From Perkinsus olseni (taxonomy: Eukaryota; Perkinsozoa; Perkinsida): DNA of 64,000 nucleotides. Location of the stretch: contig JABANN010000074.1 of assembly GCA_013115125.1 (NCBI GenBank), positions 16,656 through 80,655 of the forward strand. Direction: 5' to 3'. Under the pieces are notes generated by a model. That model did not search any database and was not told where the DNA came from. It was given only the letters and a program-made list of their open reading frames with translations. This document shows, in pieces, positions 1 to 16,427 of this stretch (positions are counted from its first letter, which is position 1; each line of letters begins with the position of its first letter). Both the position numbers and the translations under genes were made by a program.

Positions 1-145
1 AGCACCTCGAAAAATATCGAGAACGGTGCAGGTAAGACGATACTGTAGAGGTAGAGCTCGACTCATGCAAGTGGCACAGAAAATGATTTGACCATGATTG
101 GTGGCGATGGGGGTAGACGTGCATAGAGTTATGATGATTTTATAA

Positions 146-4706
<4,561 letters not shown>

Positions 4707-4881
4707 TGGAAGGGCTTATCAGACACTATCACACGCACCGCTGATCAGTACTAAGCTCATGATATAGCTCAGAACGATACGCCCCTCGCTCACTACACAC
4801 TTGCCGGATTTGAATATTGCCAGGGTCCCCCCCCGCAAGAGAAGCTTCAATATGAGTTGACTGAAACTTGACTGAAACATG

Positions 4882-6663
4882 CTAGGCCGGTGGTTGTTGT
4901 CTCCTTTCGAGTCTAGCACAGAAGAAGCCATCCATCCCTTTGCTCAGTGGTAATGCATGCATCGGCTCTTCAGACAATACTAGTTCGTGATGCCGACATA
5001 AATGCTGGATCTGATCTCGGCAATGATGATGATGGATCGGCCCAGGAGCCCACCTGCAGAATGTTCTCTTCGTCTAAGATACTGTTGGTACAATACACTA
5101 ATCTACCACCATCGGGTTTGAGATACCTGACGAATCTTGCTCTGACTTGCATTTCCTCAACGCCACTACCGAAGGGAGTTTCGAACGATCTCTCGCTGTA
5201 AGGCCACAAAATGGAAGAGCTTCTCATCGGAATACATCCACTTCGCGTCGGGGTTACGACGGAGGACGCCCGTTCGGGTACAAGGGACCTAACCGGCATA
5301 TCTTAGCTTGACTAGCGCATGATACAAAACAGGTCAAGATGGGGGATTACATCACATAGGACCCAATCACACTTGCCGAGTAGCATCTTATGTAACGTCG
5401 GGTGCCTCGGGTAGAGCAACGTATAATTCCTGATACCGGCACGTCGCAGCCGTTTCCTCGCATCCCTCAGCATCGAGTCACGTACCTGATGGTATCTTAA
5501 TCGTCCATGGAATGCATGCATCAACCTACGTCATGCAAATACAAATGGCCAGTGTTCTGCATGTTTGGTCCGAAGACCAACGATTTTCCGCCACTCCCAG
5601 CACAGTAGTCCAAGACGACGCTGCCTGGGTCGGCCTTCCTAACAATTAATGGGCGCGCGGTCGTAATCCCGCCACGACGGATACTGATTATTATTACACT
5701 TGCTGGGCCATGATCTGACTACTCTCATCCTGGATCTCCACCGCACCCGAGCGATACCTGCCTCGATGAATTTAATGGCGCGTGACGGTTGAATACGTAC
5801 TCAGGTAGATCCAGTAGTAATTTCTTATCGTTGATAACCAACCCCACCGGACTGGTGGCCGTCTTCTCTACCGGAATCTCTTTACTCAGGAGGAACTTGG
5901 CCATGTCGGATCGGGAAGACTAAGGGGGAGTGAAGGGTGAGGAGAGCACCACACCACCAGCCAGAAGTGTGTTGGAGGCCTCCTATCCGTCACGGAGGCT
6001 CCGAAATCGTCCGACGAGGGAAGGCTGTTACAGAAGCTGATTACAGCTATGGTTACAGCCCCCCCACCTGGTTAACATTGACTCGGAGGAAGGTCACCGG
6101 CCTCTCGTTCAATACACTCGATACTTGTACTGCTTTATCCGTCCCCAGTGAATCGGCTAGTCTCCCGAAGAGTTCCTTCGGCATCGACGTTCGTATCTTA
6201 CACGAACCGATACTACCGCAACTTCCCTCACTCCTCTTACGTGAGGCTCCAAGCTTCTATTCTGTGTGTTACTCCGCCATCGATCGCTCGTCAAATACGT
6301 ATCTATTTCGATACCACAACATCCTCAACTCATCAGACACCCCTACGTAGCCTCCCTCGGGTTGATACCGGTTTGGGCGTGCAGTGGTCGATAAGGCCTT
6401 GCCATCGGAAAAGCTCGTACCTGCAGCGGGCTCGTTAGACGGGTCGCAAAGGCCTGACTCTACATATGGTCGGATATCCAAGCTCGATCATCAGCATTGA
6501 TAGCCCGATGGGCTTGGAAGTACCTCAAAGGCAACCAACCTCACGGGCGGCTGATTTCAGAGTAGTACCGATGCAGAAACATATCCACTGGCGTGTTATG
6601 CTGTCTAACCTTGTCAAAATGGAGTAGGGCGTTCTCTAAATGACGGACTCTGAATGCATTCAT
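4882..6663 (-). CDS. RNA (cytosine-5) methyltransferase, NOL1/NOP2/Sun (RsmB-like) family, multi-exon
   Basis: SAM-dependent methyltransferase that makes m5C in rRNA or tRNA. Pieces seen in order: N-terminal helical part with YFQAHRAINADDRAWISDHM; substrate lead-in VEIQDESSQIMAQQ; motif I VLDYCAGSGGKSLVFGPNM; ARKRLRRAGIRNYTLL; then DWVLCDV joined across an intron to PCTRTGVLRRNPDAKWMYS (motif IV with its cysteine); and RFVRYLKPDGGRLVYCTNS, the motif VI region, where the usual catalytic TCS cysteine reads CTNS. The C-terminus is MDGFFCARLERRQQPPA, the family's DGFF end. Wording is closer to bacterial RsmB/Sun-like enzymes than to typical nuclear NOP2. An organellar enzyme or a gene of bacterial ancestry is possible (inference). 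Start at 6663 is the first Met of the N-terminal exon. Confidence 0.88.
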
Positions 6664-6754
6664 GAGGGATTAATAATAAAACAACTACCAAGCAGCCACA
6701 CAACCGGCAACTAGACACCCTCCACTGTTCCAGTCCAGTACATGATAAACATCA

Positions 6755-7573
6755 TCAACGGCTCATCCTAGCAGCGTCTATCTCCTCGAGTCTCTTAGCG
6801 AATTCAACCCGCAGTCTAGTCAGCACCCCCTCCTTAGCGATCGACGCAGCAGAGATTACCTACCGAGGGTTCGTCCACTGATTATGTCTGCTACCCGAGA
6901 CGCATCACCTGCCGCGTCATCTCTCGAGGGCCTTTGTGCCACATTCTGGTGATCAGGGTGAGGAGATCTGATATCTCAGGATATGCGGAGTTTGTCTGAA
7001 AACAACTGATGATTTCAAACCACCGATATCTTATTCAATAAGATACTCCAAGGGGGTGCCGAGCAACGACAAGTCCACCACCTTCAATGGATACGTATCA
7101 TGAGCCCATTGCCGAAATCCAGACAGGAGTATCCCACCGATTGACCCCCGTCTATCAGTAACAGTGGAGCGCGTGTGATACCTGTACTTCCGTCTGCTGC
7201 TGTTGCTGTTGCTGTTGTTGGGATGCTTCCAAAGCGCTGGTGTACTGACGGAACAGGTCCTCCACTTGATGTTCCACCTACCATCCTCCACTACAGTGTC
7301 AATGGACGATGCTGGCATACCTTGGTAAGGGTAAGCTTCAGGTTGCGATTCTCTTGATGGAGTGCCTTGTTCTCAGTCTCCATTCTAGCGAGCTCCGTGC
7401 CCAGCTGACCATCCTCCTCATCATCAAACGATAAGTACTCTTCTCTGAGATGCACCCATACCGTAGGTAAGGTCAGGGTGTTCTCACATAGTGGTGTTGT
7501 TGGTAGTCGGCTGAGCGGGGCTGTTGATCAGGGAAGATGGGGCTGTAGACACACTGGGGGATGGGACGGACAT
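6755..7573 (-). CDS. Small coiled-coil/polyQ protein, unknown function
   Basis: Not recognised. From ATG 7573 the first exon encodes a Ser/Pro/Thr-rich tail (MSVPSPSVSTAPSSLINSPA). An intron follows, then an acidic patch (FDDEEDGQLG) and a heptad-like stretch, LARMETENKALHQENRNLKL. The next exon has VEDLFRQYTSALEAS and a run of Gln, then VVDLSLLGTPLEYLIE. Two final exons give EISDLLTLITRMWHKGPREM and EGVLTRLRVEFAKRLEEIDA with a stop near 6755. Two junctions are awkward: after LIE the only joins that keep frame use a TA-AG-like boundary, and the last intron again gives GT-TA or TA-AG. The last intron (about 6860-6895) also contains GAGGGTTCGTCCAC, a weak T-arm-like core. The downstream exons could alternatively belong to a separate short gene. 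Confidence 0.55.
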
Positions 7574-7819
7574 GTGTAACCGTACTGCAAATCTGATGGT
7601 ATTTTTGACAAATCGGGCAACAGAGATGCGCTTCATTCATCGTGAAAATGCGCACTTGAATTATTTTAGAATTATCTTTCACTGAAATTTCTTTCTCGTT
7701 TAGTAGCCTACTTTCAAGAAATATATAGTATACTAGATAAAGCCCGACGAGGATTGACCGGATACTCAACGACAACAGCCTGACTTCGTAGGTAAACCTT
7801 CAACAGCAATGACGTAAAA

Positions 7820-8925
7820 TCAGAAAAACTTCTTCCATCCAGCCAGCATACTCTCCGGACTATACACTGTTGCCTTCCACTCGGGTGTGCCCTCGATAGA
7901 TCGTAGCATTTCAGCGCACTTGGTCGGGAGTGAGGGCAACTTACGATAGTGAACCCCGGCCACGCTGTACTGGTACCTGGAAGGACAGGCTTACGAAGGA
8001 CGAGCGGGGAGGTAGGATGTACAGGAGGGGGCAGAGCTTAGCCTCTAACTCGGTAAGACGACGACCATCCTTTTTGGATGGGAGAGAAGCTAACGACGCG
8101 TCCAAGGCGTCGACGGCTTCTATTAGGGTGGAGGGATCCGTGGCAGTCTTCATCGTGGTGAACCACGCGCTTTGGAACGCCTTCAGCTGAGTATCCAGAG
8201 ACGACAGATTAGCAAACGGCAGTGTATCGACGGCCTTGTGCGTTCCAGGCTCACAACGCATTACCCCGGGGCCTATCAAATACTCATGCCCGCACGCACC
8301 GTCATAGGAGGACCGCTCAGGCAGTTCAAGATGCAAATGGCAAGTTCAAGCTTACTTCAATTCCGATAAGATTCTATGACGCCAACGGTTCCAGGAACAC
8401 TCCAACAGCTGATTGACGGCGTGGGTCTTGGGGATTGCGGATTCACCGGCCATAGGGGACTACTATTTCTCTCAATGTCGCTCACCTCCTTATCAATGAT
8501 CTCCTTCTCCTGCGCAGTGGTCCTGCCCACTACATCGGGACATAGTTGTTGCAGTATATCCTCAGAGTCTGCTATAACGGTGGTACTACCGCTTCCACTA
8601 GGGCAGACCCATACAGGGACAGTCCTGAGAAGGGGGAGTTATGGTACTACAACCCCCACGGCAATACCCCTTGGGATTGGCTCTTAATAAATCGGCTGAT
8701 TTGTTGCTCATGTCCTCTATTTTCAATGAGTAGTTATTTAGACCTTGACCGGCTAGACCAAGGCGTGCCTGTGAACATCAGACTGATACCATAACCTTCG
8801 TAAATCATTACCTTGTGCGTGAATGGGCAGTCACCTACGATGGTAGGATCCTGTACAGCCCCTTTAGCATAGAGGATGGCCTTTGGACCAGCGGCAGATG
8901 CTTCCTCTACGATATTACTCAACAT
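7820..8925 (-). CDS. DHAR/CLIC-like glutathione transferase
   Basis: Thioredoxin-fold glutathione transferase, most like dehydroascorbate reductase. Exon 1 (ATG 8925) contains KAILYAKGAVQDPTIVGDCPF; GDCPF is the DHAR/CLIC active-site region with the reactive Cys. Following exons give NNYSLKIEDMSNKSADLL and RANPKG joined to TVPVWV, the cis-Pro TVPV turn. Next come VIADSEDILQQLCPDVV (GSH gamma-Glu site S-E/D), then the helical C-terminal half with AFQSAWFTTMKTATDPSTL and LEAKLCPLLY, ending VYSPESMLAGWKKFF-stop at 7820. Likely role: glutathione-dependent recycling of ascorbate or redox defence. The divergent FBPase gene starts about 440 bp away, so the two may share a promoter region. Confidence 0.82.
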
Positions 8926-9368
8926 TACTGATAAAACTGTCAACTAACGAGGCGCCGCCACGTGATTTCATAGCCTATCTTCTGGACCCTAGGCTGGTGG
9001 GCCCTTGGAATGACCCGCGTCAATGGACGGAGTCGGCGTGAAGAGCCACTCAACAGTGATGAATACATGGCCTCGAAGTCACTTCTCAACCATCGCTAAG
9101 GAGGGGGACGTGGCAGAGTGGAGGGTTTGCTCGTACAGGCCGCGACGATAGACCCATGGCGATGATCTGACACCGGTGAAGCGCTTTAGCGTTGAGGAAA
9201 TGTTAGAATTGCAAGATGGTAGAGTGAGGCCTTCTTCGGCTTGCCCACGCACCTCTCGGCAGCAATAGCCTAGCTGCCGGGGATTGAACCACCTCCTTTT
9301 ATCCCTTAGTCTGACGTGGTTATCAACCTATTTCATATCTTGCTTTGTTGAACCTTGGATCTTTCAAA
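8926..9368. promoter_or_regulatory. Divergent intergenic region between GST and FBPase, with tRNA-like boxes
   Basis: Holds no supported gene. A perfect A-box-like TGGCAGAGTGG lies near 9114. On the opposite strand near 9272-9290 is GGTGGTTCAATCCCCGGCAG, a T-arm/B-box core. A pyrimidine-rich stretch ending in AG (near 9309) may be a splice acceptor in the FBPase leader, cis or trans (inference). Confidence 0.45.
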
Positions 9369-10986
9369 ATGTCATCCAAGCAGCAGCCCGACGGTGATGA
9401 TTATACTGACACCGACCCGGAGACCCAAGCTCTTCGGATCCCCCCGAACCAGATGATCCGTCAGGGTATGGTACCCACCGACTTCCAGACTCAACTCATC
9501 AGCGAACTTGACCTAGGTAAGCTTCAACCTAAGATACTAAAGACTCTTTAGTAAAGAGGTAGAGATTGTTTAGGTATGACCGGTAAACCGACCATGGGGG
9601 AGTACGTGATCGCTAACCCCAACGACAGCTTCGGGTCTAGGGTACGATGACCCCACGCCCTGCTCTACGATAGTGTCGCTTTCGCTGTCCAGGATGAGCT
9701 ATTGAGGATTCTCACGGCCATTCGACTGGCCGCTAAGATCGTTAGTAGAGAGATTAACAAGGCTGGTATATCTACGCAAGTGTTGGGCATGGCTAACCAT
9801 ACCAATGTCCAAGGTAAGGAGATGCTTGGTCACCATGCCAGATAAAGAGTATCAGTGGCTCGATAGGTGAGGCCCAGACCAAGCTGGACTTGTTCGCCAA
9901 TAAGCTGTTCGTGCAATGCTTACGGAACCGAGATGTCGTGTGTGGTATGGTTAGTGAGGAGGAAGAGGATATCATAGAGGCTGGCTCACATCAACAGAAG
10001 AAGACTAACAGGTATCACCGTCAAGCATTGCCTCCCACGCTTCAATATGTCAAGTAAGGTACATAGTACTCATGGACCCCCTCGATGGCAGCTCTAACAT
10101 CGACGTCAATGTCCCCGTTGGTGGGCCCTACTCTCCCCTGCTGGTCCTATTTAGTATTATGCGCTCATCAGGTACTATCTTCTCGGTGGTGCGTCGAGCT
10201 TCCGAGATTAATCACAAGCCTAAGATTGATGACTATCTCCAGAAGGGGAGGAATATCATGGCAGCTGGGTGGGCTCCCCACACGCTCGATACCCGTTCGA
10301 CATTCTCCCCACAGATACGTCCTGTACGGCTCCTCCACGATGCTGGTCATGAGCACTGGTAATGGTGTCCATGGCTTCACTCTTGACCCCTCCATTGGAA
10401 CGCTGTATCTCACTCATCCTCATATGAGATTCCCTGACAGTCGCCAGAACGCGTGCTATTCGATTAATGAAGGTAACCGCTCATCATCACCTTGAAGCTC
10501 TCCGCAGTCTTTGGCCGTCCGTAGGTAACTACAATGACTTCTCACCGGGTGTTCGGGCGTATCTTGACTTGATGAAGGAAAGGAAGATCACTGCAAGATA
10601 CGTCGGCAGTCTAGTCGCTGACTTCCATCGTAACCTCATTAAGGGAGGGATCTACATCTATCCACCAACACAGAAGGTATCTCTCCCCTTCCCCACGGTT
10701 TCTTCGCGCTTTGCTTCTCTCAGGCACCCAACGGCAAGTTGAGGTTGCTCTACGAAGTGGCCCCGATGGCGTTCCTGGCTGAGCAGGCAGGTGGGGCGGC
10801 GAGTACTGGTACAATCCCCTGCCTCGATGTGCAACCGAAGGACATCCACCAGCGTAAGCTTGCTGGGCAGTTCCAGGGCGTCAGAGCTCGTCATCTTCCT
10901 CAGGCGTGCCAATGTTCGTGGGGCCGAAGTACATGGTAGGAGAAGCGGTTGATATGCTCAAGACAGTTGGTACATGCGACAGTTGA
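9369..10986 (+). CDS. FBP: Fructose-1,6-bisphosphatase, class I, 9-10 exons
   Basis: Hydrolyses fructose-1,6-bisphosphate in gluconeogenesis (or the Calvin cycle in plastid forms). Exons joined by eye give [20 protein letters not shown] near the N-terminus, [32 protein letters not shown] (metal-ligand glutamates), [17 protein letters not shown] (the diagnostic metal/substrate loop) and TIFSVVRR. These are followed by [60 protein letters not shown], and the end [23 protein letters not shown]. About 350 residues, normal length. Introns are about 45 to 60 nt, all GT-AG. The start is the first Met of an N-tail rich in Asp/Thr. No targeting peptide is obvious, so I expect a cytosolic enzyme. Confidence 0.95.
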
Positions 10987-11212
10987 GGGGCCCTCATCAT
11001 TCGGTTGCGATTTATATAACGTCGTCTACTATCCTGGATAATTTTTTACGTCAATTTTTTCGTCGCTTTTATTGTGAGTCATTCGTGACATTTTCCGAGT
11101 TGGTGCGTTCATTGCCGAGTTCACTCAATGTGTTAGACCTACGGAGTTATGAGATTGAGGAGAGAGTTTGTTGGGATCGGGGTTACGGGAGGTATTATCA
11201 GGGTTATATAAG

Positions 11213-11285
11213 GGTCTCGTGGCCTAATGGATAAGGCGTTGGTCTTCGGAACCAAAGATTGTGGGTTCGAGTCCCACCGAGATCG
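11213..11285 (+). tRNA. tRNA-Arg (anticodon TCG)
   Basis: Full cloverleaf of 73 nt. The acceptor pairs GGTCTCG with CGAGATC (one G-T). The A-box is TGGCCTAATGG, anticodon stem TTGGT/ACCAA, loop CTTCGGA. The T-arm is GTGGGTTCGAGTCCCAC and the discriminator is G. A TTTTT terminator follows directly. No intron. It ends only about 50 nt before the MAPEG start codon. Confidence 0.93.
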
Positions 11286-11334
11286 TTTTTCCATTTTTCT
11301 CCAGTGTATTGTTGTCTTGTATACTCCTCTTCTG

Positions 11335-12114
11335 ATGGGTCTCGGCGTCTTCACCTTGTTCGGCATCGTCTACCCGCTCAATTTTTTCCTCGCTGTGACT
11401 ACAGTCAAGGTGGCAGTTTCGAGCAGCCCGATCGACACCATCCGTCTAACATTCCCTCAGCACACCTACTGGGTGAAGGACCTTGACTTTGCCGTTGGTT
11501 GTAGGACTCCCCTCGGCGTTCTCCCTTTCTTCATTGTGCTGTATGCAGGTATTGGGGTGTCGCTACTGATGGCCTACAGTCTAGTCAGCGTGGCGAGTGG
11601 GGTAAGATGTCCTTTCTTCAGTCACGCGAGATACATTCACGCCCAAACCGTACGGGTGGGACCGGTGTCTCGGTCAGATACAGGCTATGAGCCCCGAGGG
11701 ATATGATAATCACTACGGGCGCTTCCAAATGACCCGCGCCAAGCCCGGCCTGGGGTTGAGGATGTACGCGTCGCACTACAATGCATTAGAGTGCTTCACC
11801 ATGTTCTCCATTGCGGTACTACCCAGCCGTCGCCATTCGTTGGAAGGACTTATTCGCCCCTGCAGGTTATCGTAGGAATCCTCCGTGGTGTTGACGGACA
11901 TCTCCTGGCAAATCTATCGGTGGTGGTAATTCTTGCCCGCAAATTCTACCACATATTCCACGCTCTTGACTTCGCTATGCTCCGAAGCATCGCCTTCGAT
12001 ACTGCTTTTATGGCCATACTGACGATCATTATGGAAGCGGCAGTGCCTGGTAATGCCGTGGTGAAGTTCATGACAAATGAGGATTGGACCTTGTCAAATT
12101 TCTATAGTATGTAA
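11335..12114 (+). CDS. MAPEG-family membrane protein, 3 exons
   Basis: Integral membrane protein of the MAPEG superfamily (glutathione- and eicosanoid-linked enzymes and relatives). Exon 1 gives an N-terminal hydrophobic helix, a polar loop with HTYWVKDLDFAVG, and a second helix LPFFIVLYAGIGVSLLMAYS. Exon 2 has EGYDNHYGRFQMTRAKPG and MYASHYNALECFTMFSIAV, matching the family's conserved Arg...Asn-x-x-Glu signature after TM1. Exon 3 gives two further hydrophobic stretches, with ARKFYHIFHALDFAMLRS matching the family's R-x-x-Y-x-x-x-Y region, and ends at TAA 12112-12114. The exact substrate cannot be told. The start was chosen at the first Met after the tRNA terminator. Confidence 0.8.
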
Positions 12115-12339
12115 TAATTAATAGCTCGGGCGGTGATTCGTCCTTTGGTTTGATTTTCTCTGTATTGAGTTTGATAGTGTCGGGGCGGAAGGCGGAGAGG
12201 ATGAAAACTGCGCCAAAGGTGCGGAATGTTTGCTTTGCTCATCATTCAGTGCCGTTGTGTGCAAGGAAAGTTACATGATGGGGACATGCGGTATTTCACT
12301 GTTGGGCTATCAAGGACTGTAGTTGTCTTCCTCCCTCCG

Positions 12340-15300
12340 ATGTCGTCGTCTTCCGGTGGTGGTACGACGGGGATAGCGGGTGGCCTGAAGAGGCTGGCCG
12401 AGTTCAACAAAGCTCTATCGGCGCTTCCGTCGAAGGCGTCTGAGGAGCAAGTTAAGGAGCTATGTGGATTGGCGATGGAGATGCCGGATGAAGCGTAGTG
12501 TGGGTTGTTGGGGGGGGGGGGGCAGGGAATTCCTGCCAGGGATACTCCGAGGGCTTGCTTTTACCAGTACAACATATGTAAGTTTCATGGCGGTACTCGA
12601 TTGCCGTGTAGATCATCATCACCACGAATTAGGGTTACGTTGCATACCATCGGGTGTGTCGCAGTCTTGGGATGGCACTTGAATGAATTGACCCGTTCAT
12701 TGAGCGAACACTGTCTATATACTGCCTCTTCCGTTCGACCCTTCCATTATCATCGTGTTAGGTACGATGTTGTCTTGGCGATTTCCAACGACATTAAAAA
12801 TGTCGGCAACAGAGTAGGGCCTTCACAGCGACAACTATCGCTCTCCCACCTCCAGTGATTCTCCCTCGGTTTCGTTGCAGGCCGGCGCTGCGCAGCAGCA
12901 GCGCATCAAAACGATCATTTCGCTCGTGGACGGTCTGCTGAAGGCGAAGCCTGGCGGGCGTCAAACAAAAGGCGGCTCGTCGTCGTCAGTGGATAACAGT
13001 TACCGAATCTACATATTGAAGAGTATCGACGACATATTTGTAGCGGCACTGAAGAGAGCTGATCAATCGGTAGGTGTGGTTTGGGTTGTCGTGTACATGC
13101 ATGGCCATCAGACCCACAATTGGCTGAATCGTGTGTTGGAGATGTGGAAGGACCAAGGCAATGCGCTGCTGCCTGAGAGGATCCTTAACAGGCTCACGGC
13201 CATCCACGCAAATGTCAAACCGCAAGTGAAATCGGTACGTCCCGTGGGTAGCTGTGGACGCCGCCGCGACGAGTTGGTGGTTGGCAGATTCTCAAGGGCT
13301 CGGGTGGAGGCGGCTCGTCGGCTCCCCACCCCTCGGGCAGTCGATCGTCGTCAGCAGCGGCAACAACAGCGGCAGGCAAGGGGGAGAAACGTAGTAATGG
13401 CCTGTGGCCGCAGGGGAGTATAACCGCCGAATAATTCCACGTCGCGGCGCGAATAGGATTGCCCCTCGATCGCATCATTCACTTGAATCGTCAGTACTGA
13501 CGATCTTCCTTCAGCCTTCGCAGCGGAAGTCGCCTTGGCCGAGAGGGAGTTGGCTTTGATTGGGATGATTCAATCGAAGAGCTTCAAGAACTCCAAAGAC
13601 AGGAAAGATGTAATGATACTCTCACAACCGGATGCCGCTTGTTGTCGTCCAACGCGAGGGTAGCCATCAGGGGTAGCCTGGCGGGAGCGTTATGCTGCTG
13701 CCGAATGCCGAGGAGGCCTCGCTCTGGCGGACTAGTCTCACCGTCGATGCGCAATACTCGAGAGAGATGCCTCCCTTCAGGCGATGAGGATCCACGAGAT
13801 TCGTCAAGCTGCGACATATTTGAAGGAAGGGAAACGAAAGGAGGCATCGAAGACGCTTTCCGATGCGAAGAAAAGTGCGACGGGGAGGGAGGCCGACGAG
13901 GTGGATGTTGGCATCTTCAGAATACTCCCACATGGTGGAGTCCCTCAAGGCGAAGCAGGCCGATGCAATCAGGAAGGCGAACGAGGCGCCAGCGGCTGCT
14001 GCCTCTGTGTCGTCGTCCAGTGATGATGTTGTGGATACTGCCATGGAGGAAATGCCAAGCCATAGCAAGAGAGCAAGATTGGCTCGTGAGGAGAGAGAGG
14101 TAGGAAAGATGCAGGGGCGTTCATCCCATATCGCTCGTTCAGTCTTCGAGTTCGCCCGAGCCACCCTCCAAGCGGAAGAGTAAGTCAACGGTACTCGGGT
14201 TTTTTGGTTTATGTTTATTTCATCAGAATCAGCAGCCGAGGCCACAGGCAGCACCAGTAGCGAGGGTGAACACCATGAGGAAGGACGTGAAGAGGGGAAA
14301 GTAAGGACAATCTTGCTATCTTGCTGTTTCTCAACGTTTCCGTCCCCCTGCAGATACCTTCTGGGGTGCTGGGGTCCCCGCCAAACGATTTGCCGCCGAT
14401 GGAATTCTCTCTAGAGTGGATTCAACACTTTTTCACGATGGTAGTGATTGCCGAATCTGTCGCGCGCCACGAAATTAGCAGAACTCATGCCGCTGCAGAT
14501 GTCATCCAAAATCCCCTATCATCCGTCCCATGATGTTCTGTTACCGACTAAGGTGAAGACCGTTGAACAAACGCAAGAGCAGGTAAGATTGCAAGAATTC
14601 GTCCGATCGCGCCATCCTCCCTCTCAGCGTGTTATCGTGGACGGTTTATCGCAGCATGAGCTGTTACTAATCCTTCGGTTCATCGAGCGGCTGGAAACCA
14701 ACATCAGGGTTCAGGTGGGCGGCGCCGGCGGCCGCCATCTGCCGGTCTGCTTGTGTCGTTATGGGAGATGCAGGTAGCAGAGACGAGGAAGCTGGCTGCA
14801 GCTGCTGCGGCAAGTGGGAAGAAGAATCAAGGATTGAGTCAAAAGGCGTTAGCCCATATTCAAGTACGACTGTTTGCGAGGTGGACATCTTAGTTATGAG
14901 AATGAAAAGTTCGGTGGCCCTACGCTAGGGATGCCACAAGCGCTGAGCTGTGATAGAGTTCTGGGAGAAAATTGAAGATTTCGCGGAAACTTGGAAATTT
15001 TGAAAGGGATTTGTGGCGGGTAGCAGATGAGTCGATGTCTTGTCGTCCTCCCCTCAGGTGCCCCATAAGTTCAGACTTCTGCACTCGATGGGAGATCCCT
15101 CCACCTCGGGCCTACTCGACCTTTACTTCAACATGCCGGTGGGTGGCGGCGACACTCCCCCTGTTGCCATCATCCCCCTTGCCAGGTCCAGTGTGGCACA
15201 TGCGCCCTTCGCTTCGCCGTACGACAGGACCTCCTCGATCACCACGATGCTCACTACCTGAAGACCACTATGCTGCAGAGGCGGGTCAAACAGGTGGAAC

Positions 15301-16427
15301 AGGAATATCGAGGCTGGAACGAGGCTGGTAGGCCCCGGCACAACCGCTGCTGCTGCTGCCGATGGCATCCCTCGATTCAGTTAACGATTGGTTTGACAAC
15401 AAGGGGACGCCGATGCTCGGCAGAGACATCTGTAGGTCACTCCATCTCCTCTCCTTCGTTCGGGATGAGTGGTGCCAGGCAAGAGTCTGATAGACTCGGC
15501 GACCAAGGCGTCGGCTGATGGCGGGGAGGATACCGCCTCTACGGCAGCTACCGAGACCAAATCTAGTGAGGGGGTCAAGGAGGCGGAGGAAGGGGAAGAG
15601 AACAGCAAAGACGTTACACGGCGAGGATTCATCAGTGATGCGGTCAGGCTGGAGGAGATGCTGCGGTAAGAGGTTGGGGAATTTCGTGGCGCAGTGACGC
15701 TGCCTCCCTTCAAGGCACGCTTCACCTTATGACCCTGTGAAGACCAAGTGCCTTGAATGCGGTGATGAGCTCGAAGAGGAGTGGGCGGACGAGCCTGTGG
15801 ACATGCCGGTCTTCCGAGGTCGGCAATCACACCGTCCACTTTAACCACTATTTGCTCTTCACAGACACGGTAGTCGTTCCGATCGGCTCCTCGGTGCCCG
15901 TGCATTTCCTCTGGCCGGGTATGTCTTCTGAGGATGACGTTGAGAGTAAAGAGAAGAAGGCAGCTGAGGGCGAGCCACAGCCTCTCACCGTGGACGCTGC
16001 GATGGCCAGCGCTAGGGGTAGGGACGCAGCAGAGGGGCGAGGCAGCATCTTGTTTGTCAGATGACTATCGGATGCACAACACGTTGTACTTCCATCGTGA
16101 TTGTTGGATTGGCAATCCCACACTGAAGGACCGGGAGTATCAGCAGCGGTAAGGGGATTTGGTCTCGATTATTCTCATGATGGTGTTGTCTTCAGGCTGC
16201 TGGTCGTCGAGGCTCAACGGCCGTCACCAAGCTCTGCAGAAGCGGAAGAGAAGGCCACGATGGAGGTCGATGGGGGCGCTGAAGTGGAAGGAGTGCCCAA
16301 TACTAGAATTATCGTGGAGGAGGGCGTCGAGGGACCAGAGGGCGTTGGAGGAGCTACTGAGGAGCAGAAGGCACTCGAAATGCGACGATCTCAACTTGTT
16401 GTACACGGCAGGCGTAAGAGATTCTAG
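12340..16427 (+). CDS. Pcf11-like cleavage/polyadenylation factor with CID and zinc fingers
   Basis: Component of mRNA 3'-end cleavage factor that binds the RNA polymerase II tail. The first exons give a CTD-interacting domain: LKRLAEFNKALSALPSKAS, RIKTIISLVDGLLKAKPG, NSYRIYILKSIDDIFVAALK, WLNRVLEMWKDQGNALLPER. The middle is low-complexity Ser/Ala/Glu with basic helices (IRQAATYLKEGKRKEASKTL). Then VPHKFRLLHSMGDPSTSGLL leads to a C2H2 finger, CGTCALRFAVRQDLLDHHDA followed by HY. The second finger is KTKCLECGDELEEEWADEPV, completed after two introns by YFHRDCW, the C-x2-C...H-x3-C module of Pcf11. An acidic tail ends in RRSQLVVHGRRKRF. Roughly 15 exons. A run of 13 G lies in the first intron. 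The order CID, finger, finger is that of Pcf11; exact exon count is uncertain. Confidence 0.85.

Noticed and set aside
9105-9160. tRNA gene suggested by a perfect A-box
   Set aside because: No matching anticodon arm or B-box on the same strand within tRNA distance.
11139-11366. Protein frames across tRNA-Arg (both strands)
   Set aside because: The cloverleaf, terminator and conserved boxes explain the sequence.
12503-12524. G-run as G-quadruplex regulator
   Set aside because: A single uninterrupted run in an intron; length may also be a sequencing artefact.
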